NCBI GenBank assembly: GCA_002431355.1
Contig: DJEQ01000042.1
Span: forward strand, 1 to 20,914
DNA from: Oribacterium sp. UBA5894
GTDB lineage: Bacteria; Bacillota; Clostridia; Lachnospirales; Lachnospiraceae
Direction of reading: 5' to 3'
DNA: 20,914 nucleotides
In this document: positions 14,360 through 20,914 of the stretch, piece after piece
Layout of the letters: every line of letters starts with the position of its first letter
Numbering within the stretch: position 1 is the first letter of the stretch
Made by a program: the position numbers and the translations under genes
The notes under the pieces: generated by a model
What the model was told of the DNA's origin: nothing
Databases searched by the model: none
What the model saw: the letters and a program-made list of their open reading frames with translations, nothing else

Positions 14360-15418
14360 ATGAGCTGTATCAGAGAAGAACTGGAAGCGCTGGAGCGAGA
14401 AACCTTATCCCCATATGCAGCCCTGTCCTCAGAATCACAGGGAAGAGATCGTGAAGAAAAGCCGGATGACATTCGACCATGCTATGAGCGTGACCGGGAC
14501 CGCATCATTCACTGTAAGGCCTTTCGACGTCTGAAGCATAAGACGCAGGTATTTATTGCACCAGAGGGAGACCATTATCGTACGCGGCTTACGCATACGC
14601 TGGAGGTCAGCCAGATTGCGAGGACCTTTGGAAAGGCACTTCGTCTCAATGAGGATCTGATTGAGGCGATTGCACTGGGACATGACCTCGGACATACACC
14701 GTTTGGACACAGCGGTGAGCATGTGCTGAATCAGCTCTGCCATGAAGGCTTTTCTCATGTGGAGCAGAGTGTACGCGTGGTTGAGGTCCTGGAGAAAAAC
14801 GGTGAAGGACTGAATCTGACGAAGGAAGTACGGGACGGTATTCTGAACCATCGCACGTCTGGACATCCCAGAACCCTGGAAGGACAGGCGGTCCGCTTCG
14901 CGGATAAAATTGCCTATATCAACCATGATATCGATGATTCCATTCGTGCCGGACTGATTCGCGAGGAGGACATTCCGGCTGAAATCAGTACGATTCTTGG
15001 ACATTCCGTCAAGGAACGATTGAATGTACTGATTCATGATGTCATCTATCAGTCAGAGAACCTGCCATCACTTCAGATGTCTGGCCCTGTGGAGCAGGCC
15101 ATGCAGGCGCTTCGTGAGTGGATGTTCACGCATGTATACATTGGCGGCGAAGCGAAAATGGAGGAAGTCAAGGTAAAACGGATGATGTCACTCCTTTTTC
15201 AGCATTACATGGAGCATCCGGAGCTGATGACAGAAGAGTTCATTGCCATGCTGGAGTCCAATCTGTCAAAGATTGCTTCGGACGATCCGGAAAAGGAGCT
15301 GAAGATGCAGATTGTACACGAGCGTTCCGTATGCGATTATATCGCAGGCATGACGGATGATTACTGTATCTATAAATTTAAGGAGTACTTTGTACCGGTA
15401 GGCTGGCAGAAATTCTGA
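14360..15418 (+). CDS. dgt: dGTPase-like HD-domain dNTP triphosphohydrolase
   Basis: 352 aa from ATG 14360, chosen because GGAGG (14351-14355) precedes it; an in-frame ATG at 14306 falls on the promoter -10 region and has no ribosome binding site. The enzyme hydrolyses dNTPs to deoxynucleoside and triphosphate. HD metal site: H79 (in YRTRLTHTLEVSQIA), H108-D109 (in ALGHDLGHTPFGHSGEHVL) and D182 (in VRFADKIAYINHDIDDS). It is shorter than E. coli Dgt (505 aa) and resembles the widespread dGTPase-like proteins annotated beside dnaG in Clostridia. The true substrate range (dGTP only or all dNTPs) cannot be read from sequence. Followed after 42 nt by dnaG, which suggests linkage of dNTP level and replication priming. 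Confidence 0.92.
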   Translation: MSCIREELEALERETLSPYAALSSESQGRDREEKPDDIRPCYERDRDRIIHCKAFRRLKHKTQVFIAPEGDHYRTRLTHTLEVSQIARTFGKALRLNEDLIEAIALGHDLGHTPFGHSGEHVLNQLCHEGFSHVEQSVRVVEVLEKNGEGLNLTKEVRDGILNHRTSGHPRTLEGQAVRFADKIAYINHDIDDSIRAGLIREEDIPAEISTILGHSVKERLNVLIHDVIYQSENLPSLQMSGPVEQAMQALREWMFTHVYIGGEAKMEEVKVKRMMSLLFQHYMEHPELMTEEFIAMLESNLSKIASDDPEKELKMQIVHERSVCDYIAGMTDDYCIYKFKEYFVPVGWQKF

Positions 15419-15460
15419 TGCCAGTGCCTGATCGGAAAATCTTGAACGGGAGAGAGCAGC

Positions 15461-17224
15461 TTGTATTATCCTGAAGAAGTTATTGAAGAAGTGAGATCAC
15501 GTGCAGACATCGTCGATGTGGTCGGTAAAGTCGTGCATCTGAAAAAAATGGGAGCCAATTACTTCGGACTATGTCCATTTCACGGTGAAAAGACGCCTTC
15601 GTTTTCTGTGAATCAGTCGAAGCAGATATTTTACTGCTTCGGCTGCGGGAAGGGAGGCGATGTCATCAAGTTCACGATGGACTATGAAAACCTGACCTTT
15701 CAGGAAGCAGTCCGAAAGCTGGCCGAGGAAGAAGGGTATGCGCTCCCGGAGACCAGCGTCCGCCCGGAGGAACGACAGAATCGGGATCTTCGTACGAAGC
15801 TTCTCGACATCAATAAAAAGGCGGCCGTATACTATTACGATGCTCTTCGACAGCCTGTGGGAAAGATTGGCATGCAGTATTTCGAGAAGCGTGCGCTGCG
15901 CGAGGATACGCTTCGAATCTGGGGGCTTGGCTATGCAGACCAGACACGGGATGGTCTGTACCGCTATCTTCGCCAGTGTGGCTTTGATGATGCGACCCTT
16001 CGGGAGTCGGGACTTGTCAGCTACTCGGAACGAGGAGCCTATGATAAATTCTTTAACCGTGTCATGTTCCCCATCATGGATGTCAACAGTCGCGTCATCG
16101 GCTTCGGCGGTCGTGTGATGGGCGAGGGAGAGCCGAAGTATCTGAACAGCCCGGAAACGAAGATATTTGATAAGTCGCGGAATCTGTTCGGCCTCTGCTA
16201 TGCGAAGAAGTCCAGAAAGAAGTATTACATCCTGTGTGAAGGCTACATGGATGTCATTTCCATGCATCAGGCCGGCTTTACCAATGCCGTTGCCTCTCTG
16301 GGGACATCCCTTACCGAGGAACAGTGTCGCCTCCTGAAGCGCTACGTGGATCTCATCTATCTGACCTATGATTCAGATGGTGCCGGCATCAAGGCCGCAA
16401 AGCGCGCAATGCCAATGCTGAAAGCTGTAGGCATTCAGAGCAAGGTCATCAATATGAAGCCGTACAAGGATCCAGATGAGTTTATCAAGGCGATGGGACA
16501 GGAGGCCTTTCAGGAGCGCATCGATACGGCGGAAAACAGCTTCCTGTGGCTCATGGATGTCATGAAGCTTGATTATGATCTGAAGGATCCGGCGGGGATG
16601 ACCTCGTATACCAATGCAGTCGCTCAGAAGCTCAGTGAAATTCCGGAAGCCATCGAACGCGAGAATTATATCAAGGCGGTCGCGCGTGCCCAGATGATCG
16701 ATCCGGAGGCCCTGCGGCGTCTCGTGAATACGATGGGCGAGCAGAATGCCAGACGGAATTCTCCATTAAACGAAAAGGTCTATCGCTCGACCTCCGTTCT
16801 TCCGGCACGGCCGAAAAAGAAGACGGAAACGGCTTTACAGAAATCCGAAAAGCAGCTGGTGACGTGGCTCAGCGAGAAGCCTGAGCTCATTGAAACCGTA
16901 CGGAAGTACATCCTTCCGACGGATATTTCGGATCCGACGGTGCGCACTGTCCTCGAGCTTGTCTATGAGGCACTTCCGGTAAATGCGATTCTTGACCGCT
17001 TTCGTGAAGATGAAGAGGCCTACGAGAAGGTGACGGCGATGTTCAACGGAAATCTTCTGCCAGAGGATGTCGATGAGCGGGAATTCAGACGTGGCCTGGA
17101 GGATGTGATTCGTAATGTCAAGCTGAGCTCATTGAACCAGAAAATTGAAAATGAAACAGATCCGCAGCAGCTGTCGGAGCTCTTTCAACAGCAGTCCGAG
17201 CTGCAGCGTCTGCATCTCGTATAA
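15461..17224 (+). CDS. dnaG: DNA primase
   Basis: 587 aa, full length. Synthesises RNA primers at the replication fork together with DnaB. N-terminal CHC2 zinc finger with C38, H41, C59 and C62 (CPFH ... YCFGC); the RNA polymerase basic region NRVMFPIMDVNSRVIGFGGRVMGEGEPKYLNSPET; TOPRIM motifs EGYMD (260-264) and DSDGAG (304-309) with the catalytic acidic residues; C-terminal helicase-binding region (about 450-587), Glu/Leu-rich helical. Start is TTG, preceded by GGGAGAGA (15448-15455). In most Firmicutes the next gene is rpoD (sigA); here only 15 nt separate dnaG from trmK. Confidence 0.96.
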   Translation: MYYPEEVIEEVRSRADIVDVVGKVVHLKKMGANYFGLCPFHGEKTPSFSVNQSKQIFYCFGCGKGGDVIKFTMDYENLTFQEAVRKLAEEEGYALPETSVRPEERQNRDLRTKLLDINKKAAVYYYDALRQPVGKIGMQYFEKRALREDTLRIWGLGYADQTRDGLYRYLRQCGFDDATLRESGLVSYSERGAYDKFFNRVMFPIMDVNSRVIGFGGRVMGEGEPKYLNSPETKIFDKSRNLFGLCYAKKSRKKYYILCEGYMDVISMHQAGFTNAVASLGTSLTEEQCRLLKRYVDLIYLTYDSDGAGIKAAKRAMPMLKAVGIQSKVINMKPYKDPDEFIKAMGQEAFQERIDTAENSFLWLMDVMKLDYDLKDPAGMTSYTNAVAQKLSEIPEAIERENYIKAVARAQMIDPEALRRLVNTMGEQNARRNSPLNEKVYRSTSVLPARPKKKTETALQKSEKQLVTWLSEKPELIETVRKYILPTDISDPTVRTVLELVYEALPVNAILDRFREDEEAYEKVTAMFNGNLLPEDVDEREFRRGLEDVIRNVKLSSLNQKIENETDPQQLSELFQQQSELQRLHLV

Positions 17225-17239
17225 CCCAGGGAGGAAGGA

Positions 17240-17971
17240 TTGGACAAGCAGATACAGCTTCCAAAAAGAATACAGAAAATTGTAGATCTGATCCCGCCAT
17301 CATCGTGCATTGCCGATATTGGCTGTGATCATGCCTATGTGCCGATTGAAGCCGTAAGACAGGGAAAGGCGCAGCATGCCATCGCCTGCGATGTACGAAC
17401 GGGCCCGCTTCAGCATGCAGAGGAGCATATTCTCTTCGCGGGACTTGCAGGTAAAATTGAAACACGATGCTCTGACGGCCTCGAAAGGGTACAGGCCGGA
17501 GAAGCGGATACTGTGGTGATGGCCGGTATGGGAGGGCCTCTTATGGAGCGTCTCCTTCTGGGACGTCTCGATGATTTTCCGCACTTCGTACTTTCGCCAC
17601 AGTCTGAAATTCCGCATTTTCGTCATTTCCTTCTTGACCAGGGGATGAAGATAGAAGAAGAAACCATGCTGGTGGAGGATGGGAAGTATTATGTGATTCT
17701 GAATGTATCAAAGAATCAGGAGGGGCACACGAGCACAGCATGCGCTCCAGGCAGTGAAAGGGACGGGCAGGAAGCCCTGCAGGATGCTGCGTATATGCGA
17801 GAAGAAGATTTTCTTTATGGCGGTCGGCTTCTTCAGCGAAAGGACCCGGTGCTGAAGGCCTTTCTCAAAAAGGAGAAGCAGCGCTATGAGGAGATTCTTA
17901 CAAAGACGGATGCAGCGGAAATCCGCGCAGCCTATGCATACTGTGTAAGTGCACTGGAGGTATTTCAATGA
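17240..17971 (+). CDS. trmK: tRNA (adenine(22)-N(1))-methyltransferase TrmK
   Basis: 243 aa. Class I SAM methyltransferase that makes m1A22 in tRNA-Ser and tRNA-Tyr (B. subtilis YqfN). Motif I is CIADIGCDHAYVPIEAVRQG (23-42), ACDVRTGPL (49-57) follows the second strand, and VMAGMGGPLMERLL (93-106) is characteristic of TrmK. LSPQSE stands where many members have LQPN-like sequence. The region from about 150 to 240 is helical and charged, probably the family's C-terminal coiled coil. TTG start with GGGAGGAAGG upstream. The stop overlaps the start of the next gene (ATGA). TrmK-Nif3 adjacency is widely conserved. Confidence 0.92.
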   Translation: MDKQIQLPKRIQKIVDLIPPSSCIADIGCDHAYVPIEAVRQGKAQHAIACDVRTGPLQHAEEHILFAGLAGKIETRCSDGLERVQAGEADTVVMAGMGGPLMERLLLGRLDDFPHFVLSPQSEIPHFRHFLLDQGMKIEEETMLVEDGKYYVILNVSKNQEGHTSTACAPGSERDGQEALQDAAYMREEDFLYGGRLLQRKDPVLKAFLKKEKQRYEEILTKTDAAEIRAAYAYCVSALEVFQ

Positions 17972-18825
17972 TGTATGTGTCGGATATTACAGAAAAGCTG
18001 GAGCAGCTCGCACCGATTAAAGCGGCCTGTGACTGGGATAATCCTGGTCTTCTCGTGGGCCGGTCCAGCCGAGAGGTGCAGCGGGTTTTCGTAGCGCTCG
18101 ATGCATCTACGAGCGTAGTAGAGGAGGCGATTGATGCGGGATGCGATCTCATTGTAACGCATCATCCGGTGATCTTCAGGGGAATCAAGGCCATCAATGA
18201 CCAGTCTGCACTCGGCATGAAGCTCCTGGACCTTATTCAGAATGACGTGGCCGTTTTTTCAATGCACACGAATTTTGATTCCTGTCCAGGCGGAATGGCA
18301 GATCTGGTCTGCTCCATGCTGGGACTTCGGAAAACCGGGATGCTGGAGGCTACAGGCTACTGTCCAGAAGGGCATGAAAATGGCGCGCCCGATGGACTCC
18401 GGCTTCAGCCGGTACCGCATGGAGAGGGCATCGATCCGAACGCCTATGGCATTGGCTTCACCGCGGAGCTCCCGGAGATGCTCACGGCAGAGGAACTGGC
18501 GGCACGTGTCAAGGAGTGCTTTCAGCTTCCATTTGTACAGTACTATGATGCGGGAGCACCGATCCGGACCCTGGCCTGCTGTCCAGGCTCTGGGCGCGGC
18601 GAACTGAAGGAAGTGATGGGACTCCATGTGGATGCCTTTCTGAGTGGTGATATGGGGCATCATGAGGGGCTGGATTTATGTGAAGAGGGGATCAGCCTGC
18701 TGGATGCGGGGCATTATGGGCTTGAGCATGTCTTCGTGCACTACATGGCAGAATTCCTGCGTACGCACTTTCCTTCTCTGGACGTCCTCGAGGAGAAGCT
18801 CCATTTTCCTGCACAGCTTGTGTAA
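17968..18825 (+). CDS. Nif3-like dinuclear metal centre hexameric protein
   Basis: 285 aa; a second ATG at 17971 would shorten it by one residue, and GGAGG (17956-17960) fits either. Family residues: THHPVIFRGIKAI with H65 and H66, SMHTNFDS with H100 and D104, and C-terminal GDMGHHEGLD (D228, H231, H232) and GHYGLEHVF (H249, E253). These ligate two metals inside a toroidal hexamer. Often annotated as GTP cyclohydrolase 1 type 2, based on the Helicobacter homolog; the general cellular role is unsettled. The insert between the two halves (about 125-205), found in the longer YqfO-type proteins, is short here, so this is a compact member. Translationally coupled to trmK. Confidence 0.9.
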   Translation: MMYVSDITEKLEQLAPIKAACDWDNPGLLVGRSSREVQRVFVALDASTSVVEEAIDAGCDLIVTHHPVIFRGIKAINDQSALGMKLLDLIQNDVAVFSMHTNFDSCPGGMADLVCSMLGLRKTGMLEATGYCPEGHENGAPDGLRLQPVPHGEGIDPNAYGIGFTAELPEMLTAEELAARVKECFQLPFVQYYDAGAPIRTLACCPGSGRGELKEVMGLHVDAFLSGDMGHHEGLDLCEEGISLLDAGHYGLEHVFVHYMAEFLRTHFPSLDVLEEKLHFPAQLV

Positions 18826-18853
18826 GGGATCGAAGTGATGAAAGGGAAAGACA

Positions 18854-20509
18854 ATGAATATTACGATTCAGGGAACAAGCTACAGCTACCCAAGCGGCAT
18901 CAGCTTTTCAGAAATTGCAGAGCAGTTTCAGAAGGAATATGCACATGCGATCCTCCTGGCTCGACTGGATACAAAGCTTTATGAGCTTCATAAGAAGGTG
19001 CCGGAGCGAGGAGGCGAGCTTCATTTCATCACGGCAGCCGATAAGGAAGGGTACATGGCCTATCAGCGATCGGCGATCTGTATGATGCTGAAGGCCTTTT
19101 ACCATCTCTGCCGGGATGTAAAGGATTTTGGCGTAGTTGTAGACTATACCCTGGGTGGGGGCTTCTACTGCTACCTGAAGGGAGAAATCGCTGCCACAAA
19201 GGAGCTTCTGGCACGAGTGAAGCAGCAGATGGAGCGCGATCGTGACGCACAGCTTCCATTTATGAAGAAGAGCGTATCGACGGATGAGGCGATTCGCCTG
19301 TTTCATGAGGTGGGGATGACAAGCAAGGAACGTCTTTTTCATTACCGCATGACCAGCCGTGTCAATATCTACAGCCTCGGCAATTTCTTTGATTATTATT
19401 ATGGCTTCATGGTGATGAACACCGGCTACATTCAGCAGTTTGATCTTCTTCCGTATGGCAGCGGATTTGTTCTGATGCTGCCGACCCGAAGCGACCCAGA
19501 GCATGTGGCACCGTTTGTTCCGCTCGATAAGCTGTATCAGGTACAGAAAGAGTCTGCAGCGTGGGCCGCATCCATTGACTGCTCCAACATTGGCAATGTC
19601 AACGACCGCATCGTGCATGGCGATACCGACGAGCTGATTCTGATGCAGGAGGCCATCTTTGAGAAGACAATCGGAAATATCGCTGCACAGATTGCAGAGA
19701 AACGGAAGAAGCTCATCATGATCGCAGGTCCCTCGAGCTCTGGGAAAACGACCTTTTCCCGACGCCTCAGCATTCAGCTGATGGCACTGGGTCTGCATCC
19801 ACATCCGATTACGGTAGACAACTATTTTCGTGATCGTGAGCTTGCACCGATTGGACCCGATGGAAAAAAGAATTTTGAATCGATTCAGTGCGTCGACATT
19901 GAAAAATTCAATGAGGATATGCTGAAGCTTTTACGGGGAGAACGGGTAGAGCTTCCGGCCTACAATTTCATCACCGGAAAGCGGGAGTATCGCGGAAATT
20001 TCTGCCAGCTTGGAAACCAGGATGTTCTCGTCATTGAGGGAATCCATTGTCTCAATGATGCCATGTCGGAGGCGCTTCCGCAGGATGCACGCTTTAAAAT
20101 CTATATTTCAGCGCTGACGCAGATCAATGTCGATGCCCATAATCGTATTCCAACCACGGACGGACGCCTGCTTCGGCGCATCGTTCGGGATAATCGTACG
20201 CGCGGCTACAGTGCGAAGGATACGATTGCGATGTGGGACAGCGTGCGAAGAGGAGAGGATCAGAATATTTTCCCATACCAGGAAAGCGCGGATGTCATGG
20301 TGAACTCGAGCATGATTTATGAGCTGTCAGTGCTGAAGCTGTTTGCGGCACCGCTCCTGTTTCAGATTCAGCCGGGCGAACCAGAGTATCCGGAGGCGAA
20401 ACGTTTACTGAAATTCCTGGATTATATCCTGCCCATCAGTCCGGAACTGATTCCGAAAAATTCGATTCTCCGTGAATTTATCGGTGGCAGCTGCCTGGAT
20501 GTAGATTGA
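18854..20509 (+). CDS. Nucleoside kinase: ThrRS-like N-terminal part fused to uridine kinase/phosphoribulokinase domain
   Basis: 551 aa. Residues about 1-60 look like a TGS-type domain (MNITIQGTSYSYPSGISFSEIAEQF). Residues about 60-255 resemble the threonyl-tRNA synthetase second additional domain (VVDYTLGGGFYCYL, then FHEVGMTSKERLFHYRM), a build known for this clostridial family. The kinase domain runs from about 285 to 500: Walker A GPSSSGKTT (292-300, Lys298), VDNYFRDRE, VLVIEGIHCLND and RRIVRDNRTRGYSA, as in uridine kinases. Likely phosphorylates a nucleoside such as uridine, but the substrate is untested and the synthetase-like part lacks a catalytic aminoacylation core. AAAGGGA precedes the ATG. 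Last gene of the dgt-dnaG run; its TGA stop lies inside the rnpB -35. Confidence 0.88.
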   Translation: MNITIQGTSYSYPSGISFSEIAEQFQKEYAHAILLARLDTKLYELHKKVPERGGELHFITAADKEGYMAYQRSAICMMLKAFYHLCRDVKDFGVVVDYTLGGGFYCYLKGEIAATKELLARVKQQMERDRDAQLPFMKKSVSTDEAIRLFHEVGMTSKERLFHYRMTSRVNIYSLGNFFDYYYGFMVMNTGYIQQFDLLPYGSGFVLMLPTRSDPEHVAPFVPLDKLYQVQKESAAWAASIDCSNIGNVNDRIVHGDTDELILMQEAIFEKTIGNIAAQIAEKRKKLIMIAGPSSSGKTTFSRRLSIQLMALGLHPHPITVDNYFRDRELAPIGPDGKKNFESIQCVDIEKFNEDMLKLLRGERVELPAYNFITGKREYRGNFCQLGNQDVLVIEGIHCLNDAMSEALPQDARFKIYISALTQINVDAHNRIPTTDGRLLRRIVRDNRTRGYSAKDTIAMWDSVRRGEDQNIFPYQESADVMVNSSMIYELSVLKLFAAPLLFQIQPGEPEYPEAKRLLKFLDYILPISPELIPKNSILREFIGGSCLDVD

Positions 20510-20534
20510 CGGATCTCAAATTCCGAGGTAAACT
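20506..20534 (+). promoter_or_regulatory. rnpB promoter
   Basis: -35 TTGACG (20506-20511), 17-nt spacer, -10 TAAACT (20529-20534). The -35 contains the TGA stop (20507-20509) of the upstream kinase gene. A start 7 nt after the -10 falls at 20541, exactly where helix P1 of the RNA begins, which supports both calls. Confidence 0.8.
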
Positions 20535-20540
20535 AAGCAC

Positions 20541-20885
20541 TTGAGTATCGGATGTGGTCGCTGCCAGCGTAGGGAAACCGGCTGGGAGAGGAAAGTCCGG
20601 GCTTCACAGAGCAGGATGCCTGCTAACGGCAGGTTGCGGTGACGCACAGGAAAGTGTAACAGAGAGTAGACCGCCGGCTTTGGCCGGTAAGGGTGCAAGG
20701 GCAGTGTAAGAGACTACCGCGGGCCTGGTAACAGGAACGGCATTATAAACCCCATCTGAAGAAAGACCAAACAGGAAGCATAGGGTGGCTCGTCCGCTTC
20801 CGGGTAGGTTGATGGAGGCGTATGGCAACATACGTCCTAGATAGATGACCACTTGATACATAACCCGGCTTATTACGATACTCAG
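20541..20885 (+). ncRNA. rnpB: RNase P RNA, bacterial type A
   Basis: Catalytic RNA that trims tRNA 5' leaders. P1 is closed by TTGAGTATCG (20541-20550) pairing with CGATACTCAG (20876-20885), one G-U. The conserved 5' core GAGAGGAAAGTCCGGGCT (20587-20604) and the 3' core AACCCGGCTTA (20862-20872) form P4. GGTGCAAGGGCAGTGTAAGAG, ATAAACCCCATC and AGATAGATGACCAC stand at the expected places for type A. Total about 345 nt, ordinary for this class. One oddity: the usual invariant ACAGAA before CCCGG reads ACATAA (T at 20861). The exact 3' end and terminator lie at or beyond the window edge. No protein gene is supported here despite short open frames. Confidence 0.96.
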
Positions 20886-20914
20886 TTCTTGAACATGAAA
20901 AGAGCGGCTGCATT

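Noticed and set aside
15569..16267. 232-codon minus-strand frame inside dnaG
   Set aside because: Opposite the zinc finger and TOPRIM region of primase; no independent promoter or ribosome binding site and no recognisable motif.
18908..19804. 298-codon open frame on the minus strand inside the nucleoside kinase gene
   Set aside because: Antisense shadow: the plus strand encodes a kinase with Walker A and other motifs, and the minus-strand translation shows no domain pattern.
20516..20861. Short minus-strand frames at the right end of the window
   Set aside because: They overlap RNase P RNA, whose conserved core and P1 pairing explain the sequence.
1..20914. CRISPR array, insertion sequence, prophage or defence island
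   Set aside because: No regularly spaced repeats, transposase, integrase or phage-like frames were seen; every long frame on the coding strand is a housekeeping or conserved-context gene.

Overview
The window looks like a chromosomal housekeeping segment of a low-to-mid GC Firmicute of class Clostridia, most like Lachnospiraceae. The grounds are gene content and order (yicC-gmk-rpoZ, a ytfI/ytfJ-type sporulation pair, rpmB-asp23-yloV-recG-rsmD-coaD, dgt-dnaG-trmK-nif3, a ThrRS-like/uridine-kinase fusion followed by type A rnpB), strong GGAGG ribosome binding sites, TTG/GTG starts on several genes and TTGACA/TATAAT promoters, several with an extended -10. I cannot name the genus. I see no phage genes, insertion sequences, CRISPR array or defence system.

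Layout. 1-1836: rqcH (ribosome quality control) on the minus strand, ending in a bidirectional-looking terminator. 1837-1945: a divergent promoter region built on a near-perfect palindrome that places a TATAAT on each strand. 1946-7415: a plus-strand run of yicC, gmk, rpoZ, rimO, pgsA, an unrecognised 89-residue protein, a DUF2953 membrane protein and a GerW/YtfJ sporulation protein. Spacing is tight, with two overlaps (gmk/rpoZ 20 nt, rimO/pgsA 1 nt). 7481-7872: rpmB as its own unit with a good promoter, a leader hairpin and a strong terminator. 7896-10094: asp23-like gene plus yloV (FakA-like), ended by another hairpin. 10181-13955: recG, rsmD, coaD and a coiled-coil protein. 14051-14229: a monocistronic tRNA-Pro(CGG). 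14243-20509: dgt, dnaG, trmK, nif3 and a nucleoside kinase, with dgt preceded by a promoter and a cluster of phased TCATGGAT-like boxes. 20506-20885: rnpB, whose -35 overlaps the stop codon of the kinase gene.

Themes. Most genes serve information processing and nucleotide supply: GMP kinase, RNA polymerase omega, S12 modification, L28, RecG, 16S and tRNA methyltransferases, primase, dNTP hydrolase, RNase P and stalled-ribosome rescue. A minority serve the envelope and lipids (PgsA, FakA-like YloV, Asp23 family) and sporulation.

I found no clearly new multi-gene system. The best leads are the phased boxes upstream of dgt, the symmetric divergent promoter at rqcH/yicC, the absence of rpoD between dnaG and trmK, two conserved-context proteins of unknown function (89 aa and 205 aa), and a G-to-T change in the usually invariant ACAGAA of rnpB. 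No gene-free stretch exceeds 300 bases.
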